A stretch of DNA of 35,106 nt from assembly GCA_017935505.1 (NCBI GenBank), contig JAGBHM010000012.1, positions 1-35,106 of the forward strand, given 5' to 3'. The notes beneath the pieces are model-generated. The model ran no database searches, had not been told where the DNA came from, and saw nothing but the letters and a program-made list of their open reading frames with translations. Below are positions 25,112-34,052 of the stretch, in pieces (within the stretch, counting starts at the first letter, position 1; each line of letters begins with the position of its first letter). This DNA comes from Bacteroidales bacterium (GTDB lineage: Bacteria > Bacteroidota > Bacteroidia > Bacteroidales > UBA932). The position numbers and the translations under genes were made by a program.

Positions 25112-26839
25112 ATGAGTAAAATTTTAAGGTTAATTTTTATTTTGAGTCTTGTTGTGGTATCTTCGTCTTGCAATATAGACGAGGATATCACGACAACTTT
25201 GCCACCAAAAATTATTCTTGACAACGAAACAGGAATTTATACCGTAAAGCAAGGACGAGAAATAATTATTGCTCCTAAATATGAATCGGCCGAGGGTGCA
25301 ACGTATAGCTGGACAATGAATGGTGAAGTCCTCGGCAGCTCTCCCTCATTGAAGTTTATGCAAGAAAAGGTGGGCAAATACTTCGTCACCATTGCTGTAA
25401 GCAACAAAGGCGGGGTCAGTAAAGAGGAGATTCGCGTAGATGTAGTTGAATTGGAAATCCCAACCGTCTCGATTGCGGGTGATAAAAACCTTATGGTCGC
25501 AGAAGGAACTGAGGTAAAACTCAATGCCTCCATACGCGAAACATCTCTTGCCACTAAGTTCAGCTGGAGCATTAATGGCAACAAAGTCAGCGAAGAACTC
25601 TCCCATACATTCAAGGCAGATGTTATTGGCAACCATACTATTATAGCAACTGCCACAAACGATGACGGCTCACACAGCGATACGGTAAACATCGAGGTGC
25701 TTGATGCAGATGATATGCCATTTGTGTGGCAATTCGACCGCACTTCATATCACAGCGTAGTTGGTCGAAAGTTACTGATTAAGCCCACCAAAGTGAGCGA
25801 AGATAAAAACGCAGAATACACTTGGACTATTGCAGGACAAAACCTGCCTGCTGGAAACCAATCGCATTTTATCTTTACGGCGAACAATACGGGCGAATAT
25901 CAAATATCAGCTACGGCAACGACTCTAAAAGGCGAAAATCGAATAACCATTTCTCACTCATTCACTGTTACAATACACGAAGAGAATAAATACTACCGAG
26001 CAAAAAACAGCTCATCATCAGCCGATTGGAACAAGATTTATGAATATACTCCTGCACCTGGGCAGTTTATCAATGAACTGAAAACGGGTGGTTTTGACGG
26101 TTCGCAGACAACAATGGAGTCTGCTATTGCCTATGTCGAAGGTCGCCTGAATAGTGCCAATTGGGTGTCGTTAGGTGGATTTGGCGGTTACATCGTAGTC
26201 GGCTTTGACCACAGTATTGACAATTCGGGTGGTTATGATTTGGGCGTTATCGGCAATGCCTTTGACGGCTCGTCAGAGCCTGGTGTAATCTGGGTTATGC
26301 AAGATGAGAATGGTAATGGCTTACCTGATGATACGTGGTATGAGTTGGCTGGCTCGGAGAGTGACAAGTCTGAAACAATACGAAATTATGCCGTGACCTA
26401 TTATCGTCCCGCTGGCGCGGGTATGCCGGTACAATGGACTGACAATATGGGCAATAGGGGTGAAATTGATTATCTATCACAATTCCACACACAAGATTAC
26501 TACTACCCGCTGTGGATTGAGAAGGATAGCTACACACTTGTCGGAACTCGTCTGGAGGCTCGCAACTATGACAAATCTGGAAATGGCTCCTATTGGGTGC
26601 AGCCTCACTACGATTGGGGATATGCCGATAATTTCAGTCCATCTGACTTCAAGAGCTCGGATAAAGCCAATCTATTCAAAATCTCGAATGCAGTCGATTT
26701 TGAAGGCAAGAAAGTAAATCTGACACACATCGACTTTGTAAAGGTTCAATGCGCAGTCAATGCCAAGAGTGGCTGGTTAGGCGAACTTTCAACCGAAGTA
26801 TGCGGATTTTATGATTGCAGTTTGAAAAACAATAAATAA
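25112..26839 (+). CDS. Surface lipoprotein with Ig/PKD-like repeats
   Basis: A 575-residue lipoprotein; signal ends VVVSSSC (Cys20) followed by NIDED, an acidic surface-export signal. Three Ig/PKD-like beta-sandwich repeats follow at about 35-115, 118-200 and 205-290. Each carries a W-containing strand (YSWTMNG, FSWSING, YTWTIAG) and a G-Y-x-I strand. The C-terminal ~280 residues form a separate domain with GGYIVVGFDHSIDN, GNAFDGSSEPGVIWVMQDEN, LPDDTWYELAGS and FVKVQCAVN. Its start is six bases after the upstream lipoprotein stop, and it is followed by btuG two bases after the stop. By position it is a candidate surface corrinoid-capture or accessory protein. Confidence 0.8.
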   Translation: MSKILRLIFILSLVVVSSSCNIDEDITTTLPPKIILDNETGIYTVKQGREIIIAPKYESAEGATYSWTMNGEVLGSSPSLKFMQEKVGKYFVTIAVSNKGGVSKEEIRVDVVELEIPTVSIAGDKNLMVAEGTEVKLNASIRETSLATKFSWSINGNKVSEELSHTFKADVIGNHTIIATATNDDGSHSDTVNIEVLDADDMPFVWQFDRTSYHSVVGRKLLIKPTKVSEDKNAEYTWTIAGQNLPAGNQSHFIFTANNTGEYQISATATTLKGENRITISHSFTVTIHEENKYYRAKNSSSSADWNKIYEYTPAPGQFINELKTGGFDGSQTTMESAIAYVEGRLNSANWVSLGGFGGYIVVGFDHSIDNSGGYDLGVIGNAFDGSSEPGVIWVMQDENGNGLPDDTWYELAGSESDKSETIRNYAVTYYRPAGAGMPVQWTDNMGNRGEIDYLSQFHTQDYYYPLWIEKDSYTLVGTRLEARNYDKSGNGSYWVQPHYDWGYADNFSPSDFKSSDKANLFKISNAVDFEGKKVNLTHIDFVKVQCAVNAKSGWLGELSTEVCGFYDCSLKNNK

Positions 26840-26841
26840 TT

Positions 26842-27912
26842 ATGACAAAAAAGATAGTCAGAATTATGCTTCTCGGCCTGCTCCTTACTTCGTGTATGAA
26901 GTGGGATTACGGCTTGGAGGAGGAGTTTGATACATCCGCCTCTGGTGAAGGACTCTTTATCTGTAATGAGGGCAACTTCCAGTATGGTAATGCAACTCTG
27001 TCATATTACGACCCCGAGACAAAGACTGTACAGAATGAGGTATTTTATCGAGCCAACGGTATGAAACTCGGTGATGTTGCTCAGAGTATGATTATCCGTA
27101 ATGGCGTTGGCTGGGTGGTTGTAAACAACTCCCATGTAGTCTTTGCCATAGATATAAATACTTTCAAGGAGTTAGGGCGTATCACAAACCTCACTTCGCC
27201 GCGTTATATCCATTTCCTTTCGGACGAGAAGGCATATATTACACAGATTTGGGATAACCGCATATTTATCGTAAATCCCAAGCGTTACAAGATTACGGGC
27301 TATATCGAAGTCCCGAATATGACGATGGAAAGTGGTTCAACAGAACAGATGGTGCAGTATGGCAAGTATCTCTATGTAAACTGCTGGTCGTATCAAAACC
27401 GAATTCTCAAAATCGACACCGAAACAGACAAAGTGGTCGATGAACTCGTTGTTGGTATCCAACCCACCTCGCTTGTTATGGACTGCAACAATAAGTTGTG
27501 GACCGTAACCGATGGTGGCTACGAGGGCTCTCCATACGGACACGAAGCGCCATCGCTCTATCGTATCAACATTGATGATGGAAAGTTCGAGGTAGAGAAG
27601 CAGTTTAAATTTGAGTTTAGTGATTCGCCGTCAGAGGTGCAACTCAATGGCACAAAGGATAAGCTTTATTGGATAAATGATGATATATGGGAGATGGATG
27701 TAACTGCCGACCGCATCCCTGTACGCCCGTTCCTGCCATACGATAATACGATATATTATGGCTTGACCGTATGTCCGCGTACCGGTGATGTCTATATTGC
27801 CGATGCCATTGACTATGTGCAGCAGGGAATGGTCTATCGCTACTCGAAGGATAGAGAGTTGCTTGATAGTTTCTACGTTGGTATTATACCCGGGGCCTTT
27901 TGTTGGAAATAA
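26842..27912 (+). CDS. btuG: BtuG-type cobalamin-binding beta-propeller lipoprotein
   Basis: A 356-residue lipoprotein (signal LLLTSC, Cys18; acidic GLEEEFD follows) with repeated beta-propeller blades over residues about 36-350. It resembles BtuG, the surface lipoprotein of gut Bacteroides that binds vitamin B12 extremely tightly and caps the BtuB channel. Matching features are GEGLFICNEGNFQYGNATLS at the first blade, the blade repeats with NRIFIVNP, NRILKIDTETDKVVDEL and GDVYIADAIDY, and direct linkage to btuB 12 bases downstream. Start ATG at 26842 gives the full signal peptide. Confidence 0.88.
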   Translation: MTKKIVRIMLLGLLLTSCMKWDYGLEEEFDTSASGEGLFICNEGNFQYGNATLSYYDPETKTVQNEVFYRANGMKLGDVAQSMIIRNGVGWVVVNNSHVVFAIDINTFKELGRITNLTSPRYIHFLSDEKAYITQIWDNRIFIVNPKRYKITGYIEVPNMTMESGSTEQMVQYGKYLYVNCWSYQNRILKIDTETDKVVDELVVGIQPTSLVMDCNNKLWTVTDGGYEGSPYGHEAPSLYRINIDDGKFEVEKQFKFEFSDSPSEVQLNGTKDKLYWINDDIWEMDVTADRIPVRPFLPYDNTIYYGLTVCPRTGDVYIADAIDYVQQGMVYRYSKDRELLDSFYVGIIPGAFCWK

Positions 27913-27924
27913 ACCGTTAGCACG

Positions 27925-29976
27925 ATGAAGAAAATCTTATTCATAATATGTTTGATTGTGCCGTGTATTGCAATGGCACAAAAAACAAGATCGACTGCTT
28001 GGCACCTATCCATTCCGGAAGTAACCGTTTATGGACAAAGACCTATGAAAGAGATAGGTGCTCAAGTAACTAAGTTTGACTCCGTAGCCCTCAAAGAGAA
28101 CATCGCTCTCTCAATGGCTGATGTACTGACCTTTAACTCAGCAATCTTCGTCAAGAACTATGGTCGTGCCACGCTCTCTACCGTTGCCTTTCGTGGCACT
28201 TCGCCATCGCATACTCAAGTGTCGTGGAATGGTATGAAGATTAACAACCCGATGCTCGGTATGACGGACTTTTCAACGATTCCGTCGTATTTCATCGATG
28301 ATGCATCTTTATTACACGGAACATCATCTGTGAATGAAACAGGTGGAGGTCTTGGTGGCGCAGTAAAGCTTTCTACCAAGCCTGCTGAGGCGGAAGGTTT
28401 TGGAATGCACTTTGTGCAAGGCATAGGTTCGTTCAAGACCTTTGATGAGTTTTTGCGTCTTACATACGGTAATGAACATTGGCAGACTTCAACCCGTGTG
28501 GTTTACTCTTCTTCACCGAATGATTATAAATACCGCAATCACGATAAGAAGGAGAATATCTATGATGAGGATATGAATATCATAGATCAATACTATCCGA
28601 TAGAGCGTAACCGCAGCGGCTCATTTAAGGATTTTCACTTTCTTCAGGAGGTGTATTACAACACAAGAAAGGGCGACAGGTTGGGATTTAATGCATGGTA
28701 CATAAATTCGAATCGAGAGTTGGCGATGTTGACTGTTGACCACGGAGACGAAACTGATTTTGAAAACCGTCAAAGGGAACAAACCTTTCGCTCGCTTCTT
28801 TCGTGGGATCACTTGCGAGAGGACTGGAAATTGGGAGCAAAGGCAGGATACATATACACATGGGTGGGCTACGACTATAAGCGCGACTTGGGCAATGGCA
28901 TTATGGCGCATATGACACGCTCTAGAAGCCATATCAATACCTTTTACGGACAAGTGGATGGAGAATATTATTTGGGTAAGAAATGGCTGTTTACAGCCAA
29001 CTTATCACTTCATCAACATGTTGTAGAGAGTGAGGATAAGAATATTTTGCGTCAAGATGGTAACAAAGCAATTGTCGGATACCGTAAAGGCCGACCTGAA
29101 CTTTCAGGTTCGGTATCTGCAAAGTGGAAACCAATTGACCGCTTAGGCTTGTCAGTAGTCTTTCGTGAGGATATGTTCGGCAAAGAGTGGACTCCCATCA
29201 TTCCAGCATTCTTTATCGACGGTGTAATTTCACAGAAAGGTAATATTATGGCTAAGGCGTCTGTATCGCGCAACTTCCGTTTCCCTACACTCAATGACCT
29301 TTATTTCTTACCGGGTGGCAATCCCGATTTGAAAAAAGAGAGCGGATGGACTTATGATGCAGGATTATCGTTCGCAGTTGGCAAGGAGGGAGTTTATTCG
29401 TTGAGCGGTTCAGTAAACTGGTTCGAATCCTATGTAAAAGATTGGATTATTTGGTTGCCCACAACAAAAGGATTTTTCTCTCCTGACAACATTAAAGATG
29501 TTCACGCATACGGTGTCGAATTAAAGGCAGATCTAAATGTGGCATTGGCTAAAGATTGGCAACTTGGTCTTAATGGCACATTTTCGTGGACTCCTTCAAT
29601 TAACGAGGGAGAACCCCGTACACCAGCCGACCAATCGGTGGGCAAACAACTTCCATATGTACCGGAGTATTCATCAACTGTTACAGGTCGATTGACATGG
29701 CGTTCGTGGTCGTTCCTATATAAGTGGTGCTATTACTCTGAAAGATACACTATGTCTTCAAACGACATATCACTTACAGGAAAACTTCCTCCATATTTTA
29801 TGAGTAATGTTACTTTGGAGAAAGGTTTATCGTTCAAGTGGGCAGACCTATCATTGAAAGGTACAATAAACAACCTCTTCAATGAGGAATACCTTTCTGT
29901 ATTATCACGCCCCATGCCGGGTATTAACTTTGAGGTGTTTATTGGCATAACCCCAAAGTGGGGCAAGAAAAAATAA
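27925..29976 (+). CDS. btuB: TonB-dependent cobalamin receptor BtuB
   Basis: A 683-residue outer-membrane TonB-dependent receptor. A type I signal peptide (MKKILFIICLIVPCIAMA) is followed by a probable TonB-interacting stretch (LSIPEVTVYGQR), a plug domain (about 35-150) with VAFRGTSPSHTQVSWNGMKI and GTSSVNETGGGLGGAV, and a 22-stranded barrel with alternating aromatic strands. The C-terminus shows the usual NLFNEEYLSVLSRPMPG and a terminal EVFIGITPKWG strand. Placement behind the cobalamin riboswitch and next to btuG and btuFCD identifies the substrate as cobalamin or related corrinoids. Confidence 0.9.
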   Translation: MKKILFIICLIVPCIAMAQKTRSTAWHLSIPEVTVYGQRPMKEIGAQVTKFDSVALKENIALSMADVLTFNSAIFVKNYGRATLSTVAFRGTSPSHTQVSWNGMKINNPMLGMTDFSTIPSYFIDDASLLHGTSSVNETGGGLGGAVKLSTKPAEAEGFGMHFVQGIGSFKTFDEFLRLTYGNEHWQTSTRVVYSSSPNDYKYRNHDKKENIYDEDMNIIDQYYPIERNRSGSFKDFHFLQEVYYNTRKGDRLGFNAWYINSNRELAMLTVDHGDETDFENRQREQTFRSLLSWDHLREDWKLGAKAGYIYTWVGYDYKRDLGNGIMAHMTRSRSHINTFYGQVDGEYYLGKKWLFTANLSLHQHVVESEDKNILRQDGNKAIVGYRKGRPELSGSVSAKWKPIDRLGLSVVFREDMFGKEWTPIIPAFFIDGVISQKGNIMAKASVSRNFRFPTLNDLYFLPGGNPDLKKESGWTYDAGLSFAVGKEGVYSLSGSVNWFESYVKDWIIWLPTTKGFFSPDNIKDVHAYGVELKADLNVALAKDWQLGLNGTFSWTPSINEGEPRTPADQSVGKQLPYVPEYSSTVTGRLTWRSWSFLYKWCYYSERYTMSSNDISLTGKLPPYFMSNVTLEKGLSFKWADLSLKGTINNLFNEEYLSVLSRPMPGINFEVFIGITPKWGKKK

Positions 29977-29982
29977 GAACTT

Positions 29983-30052
29983 CGTGAGGGGCGGTTTATA
30001 GTTTAGTGTATATTTCACGATTGGTATTGCCATACACCTCCGACCCCTCGCG
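29983..30052 (+). promoter_or_regulatory. Long hairpin downstream of btuB
   Basis: CGTGAGGGGCGG (29983-29994) pairs, with one G-U-type change and one bulge, with the arm ending at 30052; an inner stem GTGTAT (30006-30011) pairs with ATACAC (30032-30037). Only TTTT follows, so it may be a weak terminator or an mRNA-stabilising 3' structure for the upstream lipoprotein and receptor genes. Confidence 0.6.
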
Positions 30053-30079
30053 CTTTTCGTGTTTAAATGTAACTTGAAC

Positions 30080-30152
30080 GGGAGATGGTTTGCGATAATT
30101 GATTAAACAATTATTGGGTATTAGCCATACATTAACCATCTCCCCATTTTTT
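30080..30152 (+). terminator. Branched terminator or attenuator before btuF
   Basis: A perfect 11-base stem, GGGAGATGGTT (30080-30090) with AACCATCTCCC (30134-30144), encloses a second perfect 7-base stem, ATAATTG (30095-30101) with CAATTAT (30108-30114), and is followed by CA and six T (30147-30152). It has the form of an intrinsic terminator, yet ends only 9 bases before the btuF ATG, so it may limit read-through into btuFCD or affect ribosome access. Confidence 0.65.
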
Positions 30153-30161
30153 GAAAAGATT

Positions 30162-31301
30162 ATGAGACGATATATAAAGAATTTGATTTTTTGCGCCACA
30201 TTATTATGTATGCTATCATGTGGCAGAACCGGTAATGTCGAAGATTTCAATATTGAGATATATGCACCTAAATACGCAGCAGGATTCAGCATTGTCGGTG
30301 CAGAGGGAAAACAGAGCACTATTCTGAAAGTGAAGAATCCTTGGCAAGGAGCTAACGATGTGGAAACAAAGCTGTTTATTGCTCGTGGTGGAGAAAAGGC
30401 TCCTGAAGGATTTATAGGACAAGTCTTGAATGGTGATGCGAAGCGTGTTGTATGTATGTCATCAACTCATATCGCAATGCTGGATGCCGTAGGTGCGGTG
30501 GAAACCGTTGTGGGAGTTTCCGGTATCGATTTTATCTCCAACCAATATATTGTTGAGAACAAAAAGAGTATTGCAGATGTCGGATATGATGGCAACATGA
30601 ATTTTGAGTTACTAGTGGCGCAAGAACCAGACATCATCTTGCTGTTTGGTGTTAATGGAGCTTGTGCAATGGAATCCAAACTTGAAGAATTGGGTATCCC
30701 ATATGCATATGTTGGAGAATATGTAGAAGAAAATCCTCTTGGAAAGACAGAATGGTTAATTGCCCTTTCTGAAATTGTAGGATGTCGTGAGCAAGGAATT
30801 GTGTATTTCTCAGAAATTCCGCAAAGATATGAGCATTTGAAATCACTTGCTGCCGCCACGACCTCTCAATCTCCGAAGGTTATGATAAATACTCCGTATG
30901 CCGATTCTTGGTTTATGGCATCTTCTACCAGTTATGTGGCGCGACTGATTGCAGATGCAGGTGGCGATTATATCTACAAAAAGAACACTTCCAGTCACTC
31001 CCTGCCAATAGATATGGAAGAAGCCGCCATCCTAACCACAAGTGCAGATGTATGGATTAATGTCGGAAATGTAACCACATTGGAGGACTTATGTAATCAA
31101 TTCCCAAAATTTGCCAACATGCCCTGTGTAAAGAAAGGCGAGGTGTATAATTGCGACAAACGCCGTGCCGTTGGTGGTGGTAATGACTATTGGGAATCAG
31201 GGGTAGTAAATCCAGATATCGTATTACGCGATTTGATTAAGATTTTCCATCCCGAATTAGAATCCGACAAGGAATTCGTATATTATAGAAAAGTGGAATA
31301 G
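30162..31301 (+). CDS. btuF: Cobalamin ABC importer, substrate-binding lipoprotein
   Basis: A 379-residue periplasmic-binding protein of the helical-backbone type used for B12 and siderophores. Lipoprotein signal ends LLCMLSC (Cys20). Two lobes with RVVCMSSTHIAMLDAVGA and GVSGIDFIS in the first, the ELLVAQEPDIILLFG helix start, and ADAGGDYIYK, ADVWINVG and YNCDKRRAVGGG in the second. The frame is open to a Met at 30099, but that start lies inside a terminator-like stem; the ATG at 30162 gives the signal peptide. First gene of btuFCD, six bases before btuC. Siderophore binding is the main alternative; context favours B12. Confidence 0.85.
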   Translation: MRRYIKNLIFCATLLCMLSCGRTGNVEDFNIEIYAPKYAAGFSIVGAEGKQSTILKVKNPWQGANDVETKLFIARGGEKAPEGFIGQVLNGDAKRVVCMSSTHIAMLDAVGAVETVVGVSGIDFISNQYIVENKKSIADVGYDGNMNFELLVAQEPDIILLFGVNGACAMESKLEELGIPYAYVGEYVEENPLGKTEWLIALSEIVGCREQGIVYFSEIPQRYEHLKSLAAATTSQSPKVMINTPYADSWFMASSTSYVARLIADAGGDYIYKKNTSSHSLPIDMEEAAILTTSADVWINVGNVTTLEDLCNQFPKFANMPCVKKGEVYNCDKRRAVGGGNDYWESGVVNPDIVLRDLIKIFHPELESDKEFVYYRKVE

Positions 31302-31307
31302 ATTGAT

Positions 31308-32312
31308 ATGAGGCATCGTACCGTAACACTATTTGTGATACTATCTATCCTCCTTCTTGTCCTATTTGTGCTGGACCTGCTGGTGGGAGCTGTGTATATA
31401 CCCATAAAGGATATTTGGGGAACAATAATCAGTGAAGAGGTCAACTCGGCTACACGACTTATCGTGCTGGATATTCGGCTAATGAAAGCTATAGTAGCAG
31501 TTGTAGCAGGAGTTGCCTTATCCGTGAGTGGTTTGCAAATGCAAACGCTGTTTCGCAATCCATTGGCCGGCCCGTATGTGCTCGGTATCAGTTCCGGTGC
31601 AAGTCTCGGAGTTGCCATTTTTATCTTGGGAATGCCTCTTTTGGGTATTGTTAATAACAGCGCGATATCGTCTATTGGTACGGCAGGCGCGGCTTGGATT
31701 GGCTCTGCTTTGATTCTTGCGTTCATTGCGTCTGTAAGCACGAGAATAAAGGATATAATGGTTATTCTAATCCTCGGTATGATGTTTTCATCCGGTGTTA
31801 GTGCGGTCGTTCAGATACTGCAATATTTGAGCAATGAAGAAGCCCTGAAATCTTTTGTCATATGGACTATGGGATCTCTTGGTGATGTTACGGCAAACCA
31901 ATTGCAACTATTACTGCCTGCAGTATTTCTCGGATTGATATTGTCTGTAGCTGTTATAAAACCATTAAATCTACTTCTGTTAGGCGAACAGTATGCACGC
32001 ACAATGGGTTTGAATATTCGCAAATCTCGTTATTTGATATTTTTATCCACCACATTGTTGGCAGGAACAGTAACAGCGTTTTGTGGTCCTATCGGATTTG
32101 TGGGATTGGCAATACCGCATATCTCAAGGATGTTGTTCCGCAATGCAGATCATCGTATATTATTGCCTGCATCTGCGTTATGTGGCGGTGTCGTCTTATT
32201 ATTTTGCGACATTGTTTCCAAATGGCTTACTCTTCCAATCAACACCATCACAGCATTGCTGGGTATTCCTATTGTTGTATGGGTGGTAATTCGTAATAAA
32301 TCCATTGTTTGA
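31308..32312 (+). CDS. btuC: Cobalamin ABC importer, permease
   Basis: A 334-residue FecCD/BtuC-type permease with about ten membrane helices. Typical segments: VAGVALSVSGLQMQTLFRNPLAGPYVLGISSGA, the ISTRIKD cytoplasmic loop, FVIWTMGSLGDVTANQL, and GLAIPHISRMLFRNADHR followed by PASALCGGVVLLFCD near the C-terminus. It would form a dimer with two BtuD ATPases. Begins six bases after btuF; its stop lies one base before the btuD ATG. Confidence 0.9.
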   Translation: MRHRTVTLFVILSILLLVLFVLDLLVGAVYIPIKDIWGTIISEEVNSATRLIVLDIRLMKAIVAVVAGVALSVSGLQMQTLFRNPLAGPYVLGISSGASLGVAIFILGMPLLGIVNNSAISSIGTAGAAWIGSALILAFIASVSTRIKDIMVILILGMMFSSGVSAVVQILQYLSNEEALKSFVIWTMGSLGDVTANQLQLLLPAVFLGLILSVAVIKPLNLLLLGEQYARTMGLNIRKSRYLIFLSTTLLAGTVTAFCGPIGFVGLAIPHISRMLFRNADHRILLPASALCGGVVLLFCDIVSKWLTLPINTITALLGIPIVVWVVIRNKSIV

Positions 32313-32313
32313 T

Positions 32314-33039
32314 ATGATTGAACTTAAAAACATTTCGTTGGGATACGATAATAAACGAATACTGCTCAAAGATGTATCTGCAACTTTTAGCAGAGGAACA
32401 ACGACTGCGCTTATAGGGCGTAATGGTAGTGGAAAATCTACATTGTTGCGTGCTATTATCGGTTTTCAACCTTTGATGAGTGGTAACATTGTTTTGAACG
32501 GTACGGATATTAAAGATACAACAGCGTTACAATTGGCCCGACAAGTTGCTTTTGTTACAACTGAGCGAGTTCGCATCTCAAATTTAGCGTGTAGAGATGT
32601 AGTTGCCCTCGGCAGAGCTCCCTATACCAATTGGATAGGCAGAATGCAAAAGGACGATGAACTGGTTGTTATGCAGTCTCTGGAAAAGGTCGGTATGGAA
32701 TCATATGCATTTCGTACTATGGATAAGATGTCTGACGGCGAGTGTCAGCGTGTGATGATTGCGCGTGCTCTTGCGCAAGCAACTCCAATAATTCTATTGG
32801 ATGAACCTACATCGTTTCTTGATATGCCTAACAGGTATGAATTATGCCATCTACTTGCCGACTTGGCACACAAAGAAAATAAATGTATTATATTTTCCAC
32901 ACACGAACTTGATATTGCTAAATCTGTTTGCGATACGATTGCACTGATAGATTCTCCGGCACTGCATCATTATCCAACAGAGGAAATGATTAACAGCGGG
33001 TATATTGAAAAATTGTTCAAGATTAGATATGAAAGATAG
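32314..33039 (+). CDS. btuD: Cobalamin ABC importer, ATPase
   Basis: A 241-residue ABC ATPase. Walker A is GRNGSGKST (about residues 35-43), the signature is MSDGECQRV (LSGGQ-like with Asp in place of the first Gly), Walker B is IILLDEPTS and the switch His is in FSTHELD. The frame can start at a TTG at 32305, inside the btuC end, but the ATG at 32314 gives the normal family start MIELKNISLGY. Its 3' end overlaps the DUF2284 gene by 11 bases, so those two are translated together. Confidence 0.9.
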   Translation: MIELKNISLGYDNKRILLKDVSATFSRGTTTALIGRNGSGKSTLLRAIIGFQPLMSGNIVLNGTDIKDTTALQLARQVAFVTTERVRISNLACRDVVALGRAPYTNWIGRMQKDDELVVMQSLEKVGMESYAFRTMDKMSDGECQRVMIARALAQATPIILLDEPTSFLDMPNRYELCHLLADLAHKENKCIIFSTHELDIAKSVCDTIALIDSPALHHYPTEEMINSGYIEKLFKIRYER

Positions 33040-33604
33040 CCAAAGTAATAATCAATATACGGCAAAGGATTTTTTTATAAATCTGTCTGTAGAAGAATAT
33101 ATATCAAAATATAGGAATGCAGATGTTTTTGCTAAGTATTGTGTGGAATGTAAAAATTACGGCAAAAGTTGGGGGTGCCCTCCATTTGAATTTGATGTAG
33201 AGAAACGACTCAGAAAGTACGATAATGTGCTGTTGGTTGTAACACAAATATTTCCTTCTGATACCGATTTGTCAATTGATGTTTCGCGTGAACTAATCCG
33301 TCCTGAGAGAATTCGATTAGAGAGAAGATTGTTGGAATTAGAGTCTAAATACAAAGGTCTTTCAGCTGCTTATGTAGGTAGTTGTCTCTATTGCCCAGAA
33401 GGTACTTGTACACGCCCCTATGGTAAAGCATGCCGACACCCTGAATGTGTGCGTCCATCGCTTGAAGGATATGGTTTTGATATTGGAAAAACTACAAAGG
33501 AACTATTTGACTTAGAACTTCGCTGGGGTAGCAATGAAAAAATTCCAGAGTATTTGTTGTTGGTATGCGCTTTGTTCCACAATGAGAATTCTGTAGAATT
33601 TTAA
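33029..33604 (+). CDS. Cysteine-rich DUF2284 protein (putative metal-binding)
   Basis: A 191-residue soluble protein of the DUF2284 type, predicted to bind metal or an Fe-S cluster. Two Cys clusters are visible: YCVECKNYGKSWGCPPF (CxxC-x7-C, with the family's GCPP) and SCLYCPEGTCTRPYGKACRH followed by PECVRPSLEGYGFD. No signal peptide, so cytoplasmic. The ATG at 33029 is preferred over a TTG at 33005. The 11-base overlap with btuD and place at the end of the B12 locus suggest a role after import, perhaps in corrinoid redox or cobalt handling; this is inference. Biochemical function of the family is not established. Confidence 0.8.
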   Translation: MKDSQSNNQYTAKDFFINLSVEEYISKYRNADVFAKYCVECKNYGKSWGCPPFEFDVEKRLRKYDNVLLVVTQIFPSDTDLSIDVSRELIRPERIRLERRLLELESKYKGLSAAYVGSCLYCPEGTCTRPYGKACRHPECVRPSLEGYGFDIGKTTKELFDLELRWGSNEKIPEYLLLVCALFHNENSVEF

Positions 33605-33621
33605 CCACCTTTGCTACCGTT

Positions 33622-34050
33622 ATGAATGAGTTTGTACCACATAAAATAGATAGTGAGGACTCTTTTGAGAGTCCGATATTGGGGGATGTTAAGGCCGGTT
33701 TCCCATCTCCGGCAGAGGATATTCGTGAGAAATTAGACCTTATTAAGTTGCTTGTTAGGCACAAGGCATCAACCTTCTTTTTCCGTGTAAATGGCGTATC
33801 GATGGTAGATGCTGCGATGGATGAGGGGGATATTATCATCGTTGACCGTGCGGTAGATCCTTACAATAACTGTAAAGCGGTGTGCTATATTGATGACGAG
33901 TATACCGTAAAGCGCGTTGAGATATCGGACAAAGGTGTGCGTCTTATGCCTGCCAATGAAGATAATACCACATACAAGCCTATTGAAGTAACCCCAGAAA
34001 ACAACTTTGTCATTTGGGGTGTAGTTATCTGGGTTATTAAGAAGATGTAG
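33622..34050 (+). CDS. umuD: UmuD-like S24 peptidase (translesion synthesis)
   Basis: A 142-residue LexA/UmuD-type self-cleaving protein. Cleavage should occur at Ala25-Gly26 (GDVKAGFPSP), with catalytic Ser60 in NGVSMVDA and Lys97 in EYTVKRVE. No N-terminal DNA-binding domain is present, so it is UmuD rather than LexA. It starts 17 bases after DUF2284 and ends two bases before umuC. A weak -7-like CACCTTTG lies just upstream (33606-33613), so it may have its own promoter as well as read-through from the B12 operon. Confidence 0.9.
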   Translation: MNEFVPHKIDSEDSFESPILGDVKAGFPSPAEDIREKLDLIKLLVRHKASTFFFRVNGVSMVDAAMDEGDIIIVDRAVDPYNNCKAVCYIDDEYTVKRVEISDKGVRLMPANEDNTTYKPIEVTPENNFVIWGVVIWVIKKM

Positions 34051-34052
34051 TA

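Noticed and set aside
30080..30152. Second cobalamin riboswitch before btuF
   Set aside because: No B12 box, GCCACTG or GGTG blocks are present; the structure is a branched terminator-like stem.
30099..30161. Upstream Met as btuF start
   Set aside because: It would place the signal peptide 21 residues in and put the start codon inside a terminator-like stem; ATG 30162 gives a normal lipoprotein signal.
33585..33600. Direct repeat AGAATT with 10-base spacing upstream of umuD as an SOS operator
   Set aside because: It lies in the DUF2284 coding end and I know no Bacteroidetes LexA box that it matches; could be chance.
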